Shown here: piece by piece, positions 27,917 through 36,397 of the stretch
How positions within the stretch are numbered: the stretch's first letter is position 1
Layout: every line of letters starts with the position of its first letter
Source of the DNA: an uncultured Bradyrhizobium sp.
GTDB lineage: Bacteria; Pseudomonadota; Alphaproteobacteria; Rhizobiales; Xanthobacteraceae
Direction: 5' to 3'
Length of the DNA stretch: 64,000 bases
Assembly (NCBI RefSeq): GCF_947648125.1
Contig: NZ_CANSMR010000010.1
Coordinates: 62,001 to 126,000 of the forward strand
The notes under the pieces: model-generated
Seen by the model: the letters and a program-made list of their open reading frames with translations, nothing else
The model's database searches: none
What the model was told of the DNA's origin: nothing
Position numbers and translations under genes: made by a program

Positions 27917-30115
27917 TCATCGCCGCAGCACGGCGATGGTGCGGTTCGCAAACGTCAGCCGCTCCGCCATCACGGACACGAAATACGTCAGCAGCTTGTG
28001 GCTGAGCTCGGGGTCCTCGTCGCGGATCGCGGTGAACTGGTGGGTGTTCAGCACATAGAGCACGCTCGCCGTCTCGGCCTGGATGGTCGCGCTGCGCGGG
28101 GTGTGCGCGACGAGACCCATCTCGCCGATCGTGGTGTAGCGGCCGAGGCTGCGTACCCGGGTGGAGCGGCCGTCCTCGGCGGGCACCATGATGCCGACGC
28201 GGCCGTCGAGGATGAAGTGCATGGAATCGGCGGCGTCGCCGGCGTGCACGATGACCTCGCCGGCATCGACCTCGATGCGCTGGCAGCGCCGGATCAGGGC
28301 GTCGGCGTCGCTCTCGCTGTCGAGCAGTCCCGTGAACCAGCCGCGCAGGTCGGCCTCTTCCTGCGCGAGCTCCTGGTGTTGTGCGATGATCTGGTTCTCG
28401 CACCATTCCTGTGCATGGTCGAGCTCGTCGATCACGGTGACGCCCTCGGTGATGAAGTCGCTGGCGCGCAGCACCTGCTCGGCCTTGGCAGATAGGTGCA
28501 CCAGCACCAGCTCGACGCCGACCTCGTGCGCGCTGCGCTTGATCTGGGCAAAGCTGTAGACCGCGGACGAATCGACGCCGGTGACGAGCCTGAAGTCGAA
28601 CAGCAAATAGCGGCACTCCGGGTGCTCGCGCAGCAGCGCCTTGACGTGCTGGTAGAGCCGGTTGGCGGAGCCGAAGAACAGATAGCTCTGCAGCGTCAGC
28701 CCCTGGATCTTGCCGCCGTGGGCTTGCAGCACATCCCGATCGTCGCGCGAGCGGTCCAGCGAGCTGCGATATTCCGAGCCGTCAAAGCCGTATTTGATCG
28801 CCTCGACCCGCGCCGCGCTGAGCGCAAAGGTCGCACAGCCGATGATGATGCCGATCAGGATGCCGGGCACGAAGCCCCAGGCCACGATGATGACGATGAT
28901 CGCGAGCAGCGACAGATACTCGGTTTGCGACAGTCGCTTGCGCGATTCGATCATCCATTTGTGCAGCTGGTCGGCGCCGAGATAGATCAGGAGCCCGCCG
29001 AGCACGAATTTCGGCATGTAGCCGAGCAGCTGCGGCGCTACCGCCAGCATCAGCAGCGAGATCGCCGCAACCGTCAACCCCGACAGCCGGCCGCGCCCGC
29101 CGCTGGAGAAATTCAGGATCGAGCGGCTGACCGAAATGCAGCCGGCGTAGCCGGCCAGTGCACCGGTCACGATGTTGGCGAAGCCGGTGATGTTGAGCTC
29201 GCGCTCGAGATTGGCCTCGCGATGGACCGCAACCTCGATGCCGGTGGTGTTGAACAACGTGCTCGCCGCCGTGACGAACACCACCGCGATCATGTTGCCG
29301 AGCAGGTCCGGCACCGCCGACCATGGATACTGCGCGAGCTCGGCCGCGTGCCACGGCAGCATGAAGGTCGATGCCGGCGGCGGCGCGAAGGTCCAGCCGG
29401 TCAGGTGGGCTTCCTCGGGCGTAATGCCGATGATCCAGAATGCGAGATGCGCCACGATCACGCCGGAGACCAGGATGATCGGCAGGCCAAACGGGGTGCG
29501 CGAGCGATGCCAGGTCAGGTACAGCACAAGAGCCATCGCGCAGGCAGCGCTGAGCTCGGAGATCGTGATGACATTCGTGAAGTGGAAGAGCGTGCCGAGC
29601 TGCACGGGGTAGCCGGTGATCACCCTGATCGCGCCGAGCACGATCAATAGGCCGGTTGCCCCGAGGAACCCGCCGACCACGGGGTAGGGCACGTAGCGGA
29701 TGGCGCGGCCGAACCGTGTCAGCCCGAGGCAGCACAGCAGGATGCCGGTGACGATGGTCGAGAGCCCAAGTGTGATCAGCACCGGTGCGAGCAGTGGCGC
29801 CGTCGGGTCGGCGGCACCGATGCGCTCGACCAGCGAGGCCATCAGGATCCCCGTTACCGCCGCCGTCGAGCTGTCAGGGCCGGCGACCGCGAAGGGCAGC
29901 GAGCTGCCGAGCGCAATCAAGGTCGCAAGCACGGCCGAGGAGATGAATGTCGCCGCGACGCCGTATGACAGATAGGGCGACAATGGCCCGGCGAAGATCA
30001 GCAGCGCGTAGGACAGGCCGAAGGTGATGCCGAGGACACTGGCGGCGCTGCCGCCGAGAACGTCATGCATGGCCCGCCGCGCCCGCGAGCCGAAATAAAG
30101 CGATCGACTAATCAC
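27917..30115 (-). CDS. SulP family anion transporter with STAS and cyclic-nucleotide-binding domains
   Basis: 732 aa. Residues about 1-430 form the SulP/SLC26 transport domain (AGPDSSTAAVTGILMASL, then FANIVTGALAGYAGCISVSRS). A STAS domain at about 460-580 has LLFDFRLVTGVDSSAVYSF. A cNMP-binding domain at about 606-720 has ILDGRVGIMV and IGEMGLVAHTPRSATIQAE. This three-part fusion would let a nucleotide signal gate anion transport. The substrate (sulfate, bicarbonate or a dicarboxylate) is not readable. No carbonic anhydrase is adjacent. Confidence 0.9.
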   Translation of the reverse strand: MISRSLYFGSRARRAMHDVLGGSAASVLGITFGLSYALLIFAGPLSPYLSYGVAATFISSAVLATLIALGSSLPFAVAGPDSSTAAVTGILMASLVERIGAADPTAPLLAPVLITLGLSTIVTGILLCCLGLTRFGRAIRYVPYPVVGGFLGATGLLIVLGAIRVITGYPVQLGTLFHFTNVITISELSAACAMALVLYLTWHRSRTPFGLPIILVSGVIVAHLAFWIIGITPEEAHLTGWTFAPPPASTFMLPWHAAELAQYPWSAVPDLLGNMIAVVFVTAASTLFNTTGIEVAVHREANLERELNITGFANIVTGALAGYAGCISVSRSILNFSSGGRGRLSGLTVAAISLLMLAVAPQLLGYMPKFVLGGLLIYLGADQLHKWMIESRKRLSQTEYLSLLAIIVIIVAWGFVPGILIGIIIGCATFALSAARVEAIKYGFDGSEYRSSLDRSRDDRDVLQAHGGKIQGLTLQSYLFFGSANRLYQHVKALLREHPECRYLLFDFRLVTGVDSSAVYSFAQIKRSAHEVGVELVLVHLSAKAEQVLRASDFITEGVTVIDELDHAQEWCENQIIAQHQELAQEEADLRGWFTGLLDSESDADALIRRCQRIEVDAGEVIVHAGDAADSMHFILDGRVGIMVPAEDGRSTRVRSLGRYTTIGEMGLVAHTPRSATIQAETASVLYVLNTHQFTAIRDEDPELSHKLLTYFVSVMAERLTFANRTIAVLRR

Positions 30116-30217
30116 GTTGAAAAATGTCCTGAACTTTCGCCGTCAGTCGTAGACGAGCCCAGCGCAGGACGACAACAGGATTTTTGTGACAACCGGTTCT
30201 CAATACGCGCATTTTTC

Positions 30218-30258
30218 GCCTCACCCGGTTGCGGGCGAGGGCCAGGGTGGGGCGAGCC
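30218..30258. repeat. short imperfect inverted repeat 'ctcacccggttgcgggcgag'
   Basis: A short GC-rich hairpin element in the 173-bp gap between the MetX-like gene stop and the SulP start. It resembles the elements near 37460 and 12570. Confidence 0.45.
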
Positions 30259-30288
30259 GAATCGGATGTATCGATCTGGTCCGATTGC

Positions 30289-31326
30289 CTAGCCGAGGCT
30301 GTCCATGAAGGCGCGCAACCGCGGCGCCCATTTGCGCGCGTCGCGGCCCGATGCGGAGTGGCCGTAGTCGCTGTCGAGCAGAAAATAATCGGCGTCGACG
30401 CCGGCGGCCTTCAGCGCCGGCATCACCTGCGGCGCAAGCTCCGGCGGGAACAGCTTGTCGGTCCGTGACAGGACATAGAGCACCTTGGCCTTGATCCGTC
30501 CGAACCGCGCCGTCACGTCGAAGCCGCGCAGCGCCTTGGCCAAAGTCAGCAGCGAATTGGCGTCGAACCCCCTGGCCCACTCCGCCGCCTCGGCGCGGAT
30601 CGCGGCCTCGATATCAGCGGGGTCGGCCAGCGTGTCGCGGAGCCGCGTTTCGATGCCGTAGGTCTTCAGCGTCGCGGTGCGGATCTGGATCATGCTTTCG
30701 AGCACGCCGCCGTGATCGTAATAGTCGCCGCCGTTCCAGTTCGGATCCTGCGACAGCGCCGCCATCAGGCGGGCGACATTGCCCTCGGCGCGCTCGCGCG
30801 GCACCAGCGGCGCGGTGACGACGGCGGCGATGCCGCGCATGGCATCCGGATAGTTCACCGCCCATTGCAGTGCCTGGAAACCGCCATAGGACGGACCGAC
30901 GATCGCAACGAGCTGCTCGACGCCGAGTTCATCGAGCAGTGCACGCTGGGTGGCGACGATGTCGCCGACGGTGATATCAGGGAAGCGCGGCCCGTAACGC
31001 CGGCCGGTCCGCGGGTCGATGCTCGCCGCATTGGTCGAGCCGTAGGACGAGCCCAGCATGTTCGGGCAGATCGCGAAGTAGCTGTTGGTGTCGACCGCCT
31101 TGCCGGGGCCGACGATCTCATTCCAGCTGCCTTCGCCGGTCGATCCGCCGGGATCGATCATCTGCGGCCCGCTGGTGTTGCCGTGGGTCACCAGCACGAC
31201 ATTGTCACGGTTGGGCGCCAGCGTGCCGACGGTGCGGTAGGCGATGGTGACTTCGCCCAGCACGCTGCCGTTCGCCAGGCGGAAATCGGATGTGGTGAAT
31301 GTCTTCAGCTCGGTTGCGGGCATCAT
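30289..31326 (-). CDS. alpha/beta hydrolase of the homoserine O-acyltransferase (MetX) family
   Basis: 345 aa. The nucleophile elbow is GPSYGGFQAL (Ser146), with Asp290 in SRTDKLFPPE and His323 in DYGHSASGRD as the likely triad. True MetX proteins usually have GGSxGG and are longer (about 370-400 aa), so methionine synthesis is not assured. It is third in a same-strand set after an alcohol dehydrogenase and a crotonase. It could be an acyltransferase or hydrolase in a catabolic route. Confidence 0.82.
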   Translation of the reverse strand: MMPATELKTFTTSDFRLANGSVLGEVTIAYRTVGTLAPNRDNVVLVTHGNTSGPQMIDPGGSTGEGSWNEIVGPGKAVDTNSYFAICPNMLGSSYGSTNAASIDPRTGRRYGPRFPDITVGDIVATQRALLDELGVEQLVAIVGPSYGGFQALQWAVNYPDAMRGIAAVVTAPLVPRERAEGNVARLMAALSQDPNWNGGDYYDHGGVLESMIQIRTATLKTYGIETRLRDTLADPADIEAAIRAEAAEWARGFDANSLLTLAKALRGFDVTARFGRIKAKVLYVLSRTDKLFPPELAPQVMPALKAAGVDADYFLLDSDYGHSASGRDARKWAPRLRAFMDSLG

Positions 31327-31430
31327 GTGTTTCCGGATGGCTGGGTCAGCTCAGCACGTTCGCGATGGGAACGCAAAGCCTCGGGTTTAAGCCTCGGGTT
31401 TAAGCACCGCGATGATGTAACTCGCGGGCC

Positions 31431-32237
31431 TCAACCATTGCCGCCTTCATTGCCGAATGCGCCGTGGCGGCCGACGCCGGAGGCAAAGCGAGCCGCGCCG
31501 GATAGCGTCTCGCCGGACGCGATCACCTCGAGCCCGCCGCGCATCTCGTTCTTGATCGCATCTTCCTCCTCCAGATCCCACTGCCGCAGCGCCGACAGGC
31601 GATCGGCGCGCATGCAGTTCTGCGGGAATTTCGCGATGTCCTTGGCGAGCGCGACGGCGTGCGCGCGCGTCTCGCCCTTCGGCACCAAGCGGTTCGCGAG
31701 CCCCATACGATGCGCCTCGGGCCCTGCGACCGGGCGTCCGGTGAGGATCAGATCGATCGCCTGCGAATGGCCGATCAGGCGCGGCAGGCGGATGGTGCCG
31801 AGGTCGATCAGCGGCACGCCGAAGCGGCGGCAGAACACGCCGAAGGTTGCGTCCTCGGCGACGACGCGCATGTCGGCCCACAGCGCGAGCTCCATGCCGC
31901 CGGCGACCGCAAAGCCCTCGATCGCGGCAATCACCGGCTTCGACAGCCGCAGCCGGCTCGGTCCCATCGGCGCGATCGTGTTGTGGCCGCCGACCTCGCG
32001 CTTCTTCTCGGGATCCCCTGCTGCCACCGCCTTCAGGTCGGCGCCGGCACAGAAATAACCGCCGGTGCCGGTGAACACCGCGACCGATGCGCTTGCGTCG
32101 GCGTCGAAGGCCAGGAACGCGTCATACAGCTTGCGCGCGGTGGCGCCATCGACCGCGTTGCGGTTGTGCGGACGGTTGATGGAGATGATGGTGACGGGAC
32201 CGTCGCGCTCGACGAGCACGGTATCGGCATCGGACAT
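31431..32237 (-). CDS. enoyl-CoA hydratase/isomerase (crotonase family)
   Basis: 268 aa. The oxyanion-hole segments are GYFCAGADLKAV and IEGFAVAGGMELALWADMRV. The position of the first catalytic Glu is filled by a less typical FGVFCRRFGVP region, which resembles crotonase-like proteins annotated for carnitinyl-CoA or other substrates. It lies between the alcohol dehydrogenase (49 nt upstream) and the MetX-like gene (104 nt downstream), so an operon is plausible. Confidence 0.9.
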   Translation of the reverse strand: MSDADTVLVERDGPVTIISINRPHNRNAVDGATARKLYDAFLAFDADASASVAVFTGTGGYFCAGADLKAVAAGDPEKKREVGGHNTIAPMGPSRLRLSKPVIAAIEGFAVAGGMELALWADMRVVAEDATFGVFCRRFGVPLIDLGTIRLPRLIGHSQAIDLILTGRPVAGPEAHRMGLANRLVPKGETRAHAVALAKDIAKFPQNCMRADRLSALRQWDLEEEDAIKNEMRGGLEVIASGETLSGAARFASGVGRHGAFGNEGGNG

Positions 32238-32286
32238 ATGGGTCGCTCCCTGAGTTTGTTGGTTGGAGCCAACCTAACGGTCCCCG

Positions 32287-33327
32287 TCAGGCAATGCCAT
32301 CGCGAACGAAGGCGACGCGGATGGTCAGGTCGCCGATCGCCTCATGCGCGTCCTCGAAACGGACGCGGCGGGTGATCACCTCTTCTGGGTGGTAATGGCC
32401 TGCCGTCACATGGGCAACGCATTCGGGCAGCTCGGCCCGGACATTGACGCGCGAGACCTTGAGCGTGACGCCGACGCCATACATGTGCCGGAGCGGGACC
32501 GGCGTCGTCTCGGCAAAGTCGCCATACATGCGCTGGCAAATGCCGTTGGGCTCGGTCGTGCGTATCGCGAGCAGGGTGCTGGCGTCGGTCGCAGCCGCGT
32601 CGATCACGATCGGGAACAGGCCGGGCGGCTCCATCGACAGGCCGCTCGGGGCTTCGATAATGTCGGCACCGAGCGTCTTCGCCTTGGCGAGGCGTGGCGC
32701 GTGATCGTCGAGATAGACGACGCGGCCTGCGCCGCGCGCCACCGCCGCCTGCACCGCGAATAGCGCGAGCGACTGCGCGAAACCACCGATCACGAGCACG
32801 TCTGCGCCGGGCCGTTGCGCGAGCCAGCGCGCCACCGCGCTGAACCCGTCGGTCGCACCGTCCGCCAGTCCCGCGGTTTGCGACAGCGCATGGCCGTTCG
32901 GTTGGCGGACCAGCATGTGATCGGCAAACGGCACGCGGATGAGGTCGGACAGGCCGCCGCCATATTCCACGCCGCAGACCGGCTTCAACCCATAGGAGGA
33001 GCGGAACGGCACCGCCGTGCAGGCATTGGTGTGGCCGCGCCGGCAGCGGTCGCAGGTGCCGCAACTGATCTGGAACGGAACGATGACGAGATCGCCGGGC
33101 GCGAAATGCCTCACCGCGCCGCCGATGTCGACGATGCGGCCCGCGGTCTCATGTCCGAGCGCAAACGGACCCGCAAGGCCCGATCGGCCGTGCACGATCG
33201 CAAGATCGAGATCGCAGCGCGTCACCGCGAGCGGCTGCACCAGCGCGTCGCGGTCATCCCGTAGCCTCGGCGGGGGAACGTCCCACCACTCGACCTTGTT
33301 GTCGCCGATATAAGTCAATTGCCGCAT
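32287..33327 (-). CDS. zinc-dependent medium-chain alcohol dehydrogenase
   Basis: 346 aa. The structural zinc site has four Cys in CGTCDRCRRGHTNAC at about 95-109, and the catalytic-zinc motif GHETAG is present. The Rossmann part is ADVLVIGGFAQSLALFAVQAAVARG. In place of the usual GxGxxG there is GGFAQS, a slight deviation. Substrate is unknown. The start lies just after a perfect 9-bp hairpin that contains its ribosome site. Confidence 0.88.
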   Translation of the reverse strand: MRQLTYIGDNKVEWWDVPPPRLRDDRDALVQPLAVTRCDLDLAIVHGRSGLAGPFALGHETAGRIVDIGGAVRHFAPGDLVIVPFQISCGTCDRCRRGHTNACTAVPFRSSYGLKPVCGVEYGGGLSDLIRVPFADHMLVRQPNGHALSQTAGLADGATDGFSAVARWLAQRPGADVLVIGGFAQSLALFAVQAAVARGAGRVVYLDDHAPRLAKAKTLGADIIEAPSGLSMEPPGLFPIVIDAAATDASTLLAIRTTEPNGICQRMYGDFAETTPVPLRHMYGVGVTLKVSRVNVRAELPECVAHVTAGHYHPEEVITRRVRFEDAHEAIGDLTIRVAFVRDGIA

Positions 33328-33329
33328 CG

Positions 33330-33358
33330 TGCACTCTCCGCTTTGCGCCGAGAGTGCA
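33330..33358 (-). promoter_or_regulatory. leader hairpin overlapping the ADH ribosome site
   Basis: Arms tgcactctc (33330-33338) and gagagtgca (33350-33358) are a perfect 9-bp inverted repeat with an 11-nt loop. It ends 3 nt before the ATG at 33327. On the minus strand the GGAGAG ribosome site lies in one arm. It may act as a translational switch or an operator. Confidence 0.55.
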
Positions 33359-33423
33359 GCGCGACCGATGCGCCGACAAAAGGTTTGTCTTCAACAGGGG
33401 TGAATGGGATTCACCTGGCCTCT

Positions 33424-33570
33424 CTCCCCGTCATCCCCGCGCAACGGCTATGCCGTTGTCGCTGGAGGAGCGCGTAGCGCGTCTCGAAGGATGCGCGGCC
33501 ACCAGCGGGGCCGTCGACCCTTCGAGACGGCCGCGTTGCGGCCTCCTCAGGGTGACGGTGATAGCGAACG
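33424..33570. repeat. dispersed 'gtctcgaagg' repeat block
   Basis: The gap between purC and the ADH leader holds an inverted repeat gtctcgaagg/ccttcgagac (33481-33490 and 33519-33528). It is flanked by gtcatccccgcgcaacgg and cctcctcagggtgacgg. No gene is seen. Confidence 0.6.
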
Positions 33571-33584
33571 CGCCGACGATGCCG

Positions 33585-34499
33585 CTAAACCTTCAACTCG
33601 CTGCCCGTCACGCGACGATACGCTTCCAGATACCGCTTGCTGGTCGCGTCCACCACGCTCGCCGGCAGCGGCGGGGCTGGGGCGTCGCCGTTCCAGCGGC
33701 CGGCGTGCCGCTCGACGTCGAGATAGTCGCGCAGCGGCTGCTTGTCGAAGCTCGGCTGCGGCTGGCCGGGCTTGTAGGCATCGACCGCCCAGAAGCGGGA
33801 CGAGTCCGGCGTCATCACCTCGTCGATCAGGATGATGCGGCCATCCTTGTCGCGGCCGAATTCGAACTTGGTGTCGGCGATGATGATGCCGCGGGCGCGG
33901 CTGGTCTGTTCGCCATAGCCATAGACATCGCGCGCCATCTTCTCCAGCGTCGCGGCGACGTCGTCGCCGACGATCTCGCGGACCCGTGCCACCGTGATGT
34001 TCTCGTCATGGCCGGCCTCGGCCTTGGTCGCCGGGCTGAAGATCGCGGGTTCGAGTTTTTGGCTCTCGACCAGACCCGCCGCCAGCTTCTCACCGGCAAG
34101 GGTGCCTACGGCGGCGTATTCCTTCCAGGCCGAGCCGGAGATGTAGCCGCGGATCACGCATTCGATCGGGAACACGGTGGTGCGCTTGCACAGCATCGCA
34201 CGTCCGAGGATGTCGGCGCGATGGTTCTGGAGCTCAGGCACCGCGCGGATGATCTCGTCGGCATCGGCGCTGATCATGTGATGCGGCACGGTGCCTTCGA
34301 GCTGCCGGAACCACCAAGCGCTGATCTGGGTCAGCACCGCGCCCTTCATCGGAATGGTTTCCGCCATCACCACGTCGAATGCCGAGATGCGGTCGGTGGT
34401 GAGCAGCAGCACGCGGTCGTCGCCGACAGCGTAGATATCGCGCACCTTGCCGCGGCCGATCCGGGGCAGGGGCAAATCGCTGGATAGCATCGCGGTCAT
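33585..34499 (-). CDS. purC: phosphoribosylaminoimidazole-succinocarboxamide synthase
   Basis: 304 aa, SAICAR synthetase of purine synthesis. Motifs: [12 protein letters not shown] at the N terminus, [16 protein letters not shown], and the ATP-site [17 protein letters not shown] at 34499 has GGAAAG about 9 nt upstream. Two further upstream in-frame starts (34505, 34541) are too close to, or lack, a ribosome site. The long bacterial/yeast-like form with a C-terminal extension fits alphaproteobacteria that carry two PurC types. Confidence 0.95.
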   Translation of the reverse strand: MTAMLSSDLPLPRIGRGKVRDIYAVGDDRVLLLTTDRISAFDVVMAETIPMKGAVLTQISAWWFRQLEGTVPHHMISADADEIIRAVPELQNHRADILGRAMLCKRTTVFPIECVIRGYISGSAWKEYAAVGTLAGEKLAAGLVESQKLEPAIFSPATKAEAGHDENITVARVREIVGDDVAATLEKMARDVYGYGEQTSRARGIIIADTKFEFGRDKDGRIILIDEVMTPDSSRFWAVDAYKPGQPQPSFDKQPLRDYLDVERHAGRWNGDAPAPPLPASVVDATSKRYLEAYRRVTGSELKV

Positions 34500-34595
34500 G
34501 GGCATGGTCTTTCCGGGCTCGTGTCTCAACGCGGTGTTCAAAGACGTGCGCCCGCACGAGGCGTGCGGGCGCCAGAGATTATCACAGCAAATAGC

Positions 34596-35513
34596 TCACT
34601 CCGGCAGTGGAATGAACTCGTGTTCGTGCGGAACCTGCGCGAAACGCCCGGTTTTCCAGTCCTGTTTGGCCTGCTCGATCCGCTCCTTGGAGGACGAGAC
34701 GAAATTCCACCAGATATGGCGCGGCCCTTCCAGCGCGTCGCCGCCGAGGAACATCATGCGGGTCGGCCGCAGCGTCTTCACGGTGATGCGGTCGCCGGGC
34801 CGGAAGATCAAGAGCCGCGGCCCCTCGTGGCGGTCGCCCGCGATCTCGACCTCGCCGTCGACGAGGTAGATCGCGCGCTCCTCGTGATCAGGGTCGAGCG
34901 GCACCGAGGTGCCGGCCTGCGCGGTCACCTCGGTGTAGAACCACGGCGAGACCATGCTGACCGGCGAGCTGATGCCGAATGCCGAGCCGGCGATGACCCG
35001 CGCGGTGAAGTCGCGCTCCGAGATCATCGGCAGGTCGCCCGCGCCATAATGCTGGAACGACGGCGCGATCTCTTCCTTGCCGGCCGGCAGCGCGATCCAG
35101 CTTTGCAGGCCGAGCATCTTCTGGCCGTCGCGGCGCTGCACGTCGGGCGTGCGCTCGGAATGCGCGATGCCGGCGCCCGCGGTCATCAGGTTCATCGCGC
35201 CGGGCTGGATCTCCTGAATGTTGCCCTCGCTGTCGCGGTGCATGATGCTGCCGTCGAACAGATAGGTGACGGTGGCGAGCCCGATATGCGGATGCGGCCG
35301 CACATCCATGCCCTTGCCGGCGAGATATTGCACCGGGCCGAAATGGTCGAAGAAGATGAAGGGCCCGACCATCTGCCGCTTGCCATGCGGCAGCGCGCGG
35401 CGCACGGCAAAACCGTCGCCGAGATCGCGGGTGCGCGGCACGATGATCAGATCCAGCGCGTCGCAGGTCTTGGGATCGCCGAGTTCGGGATCGGTCGAGG
35501 GCTGCCAGCTCAT
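34596..35513 (-). CDS. pirin family protein
   Basis: 305 aa bicupin from ATG at 35513 (MSWQPSTDPE), with AAGGAG 6 nt upstream. Pirin motifs include FDHFGPVQ, RPHPHIGLATVTYLF with metal-binding His, and MTAGAGIAHSERT. It may be a quercetin dioxygenase-like enzyme or a redox-sensing cofactor; the family has mixed functions. The neighbour in the same direction is purC, 96 nt on. Confidence 0.92.
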   Translation of the reverse strand: MSWQPSTDPELGDPKTCDALDLIIVPRTRDLGDGFAVRRALPHGKRQMVGPFIFFDHFGPVQYLAGKGMDVRPHPHIGLATVTYLFDGSIMHRDSEGNIQEIQPGAMNLMTAGAGIAHSERTPDVQRRDGQKMLGLQSWIALPAGKEEIAPSFQHYGAGDLPMISERDFTARVIAGSAFGISSPVSMVSPWFYTEVTAQAGTSVPLDPDHEERAIYLVDGEVEIAGDRHEGPRLLIFRPGDRITVKTLRPTRMMFLGGDALEGPRHIWWNFVSSSKERIEQAKQDWKTGRFAQVPHEHEFIPLPE

Positions 35514-35570
35514 GTCGGACTCCTTGCAGTTTTGCCGGATCATACTCTTTTGCCGCGATCATACTCTATC

Positions 35571-35707
35571 CGTCGTCCCGGCCAAGCGAAGCGCGAGCCG
35601 GGACCCATAACCACAAATGTCAATTGTTGCGCTCGCTGGGGCCACGGCTTGCTTCAACAACGCAACCCTGTGGTTATGGGTCCCTGCTTTCGCAGGGACG
35701 ACAGCGG
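35571..35707. repeat. 'cgtcgtccc...ggtccctgctttcgcaggg' repeat, copy 1
   Basis: Ends are inverted: cgtcgtccc on the left and gggacgacag on the right. The right half (from caacgca onward) is nearly identical over about 50 bp to the copy at 39834-39962. It sits between the divergent pirin and GNAT genes, so it may carry or block promoters. Confidence 0.8.
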
Positions 35708-35768
35708 AGTGTTCGGCTCTGGCGTGCGTTTCACGACAACGGCATAATTCCGGAAACTGGAGCATGTG

Positions 35769-36344
35769 ATGGTTTCTCTGATCAAGCCGGGCGCTAAGCT
35801 GTTGCAGGTCAATGGTCCCGTGATCGAGACCGCGCGGCTCATCCTGCGGCCGTGGCGCGCGTCCGACATCGCGGACAACACGAAAATGCTGTCCGATCCC
35901 GAGACGGCGCGCTTCATCACGCCGGATCATCAGCCGGTCACCTCGGAGCTGAAGGGCTGGCGCAACGCCGCCGTCATCTCCGGGCATTGGGCGCTGCACG
36001 GCTTCGGCATGTTCGCGGTCGAGGAGAAATCCTCCGGCCGCTACATCGGCCGCGTCGGGCCGTATTGTCCGCCTGATTGGCCGGGCTTCGAAGTCGGCTG
36101 GGGCATTGCCAAGGAGTATCGCGGCAAGGGCTATGCGGTGGAGGCCGCGCGTGCCGCGATCGACTTTGTGTTCGCGAACTTCACCGTCGACCGCATCATC
36201 CATTGCATCGATCCCGCCAATTTCGCCTCGCAGGCCGTGGCGCGGCGGCTGGGTGCGGTGAACGAGGGCCCGGGCAAGCTCGAGGGCGATGTCGTGGATA
36301 TCTGGGTCACGCGGCGCAGCCGCTGGCCGCGCGATGGTTCTTGA
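35769..36344 (+). CDS. GNAT family N-acetyltransferase (RimJ/RimL-like)
   Basis: 191 aa from ATG at 35769 with GGAG 6 nt upstream; a GTG at 35766 is also in frame. The start ETARLILRPWRASDI and the acetyl-CoA region GWGIAKEYRGKGYAVEAARAA are typical. The C-terminal CIDPANFASQAVARRLGA motif also fits. It probably acetylates an N-terminal amino group or a small molecule; the acceptor is unknown. Confidence 0.9.
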   Translation: MVSLIKPGAKLLQVNGPVIETARLILRPWRASDIADNTKMLSDPETARFITPDHQPVTSELKGWRNAAVISGHWALHGFGMFAVEEKSSGRYIGRVGPYCPPDWPGFEVGWGIAKEYRGKGYAVEAARAAIDFVFANFTVDRIIHCIDPANFASQAVARRLGAVNEGPGKLEGDVVDIWVTRRSRWPRDGS

Positions 36345-36397
36345 AAAATCTCGCCTGACGGACGATTCTCTGCTGACCTTGGAGATCGCATCGACCG

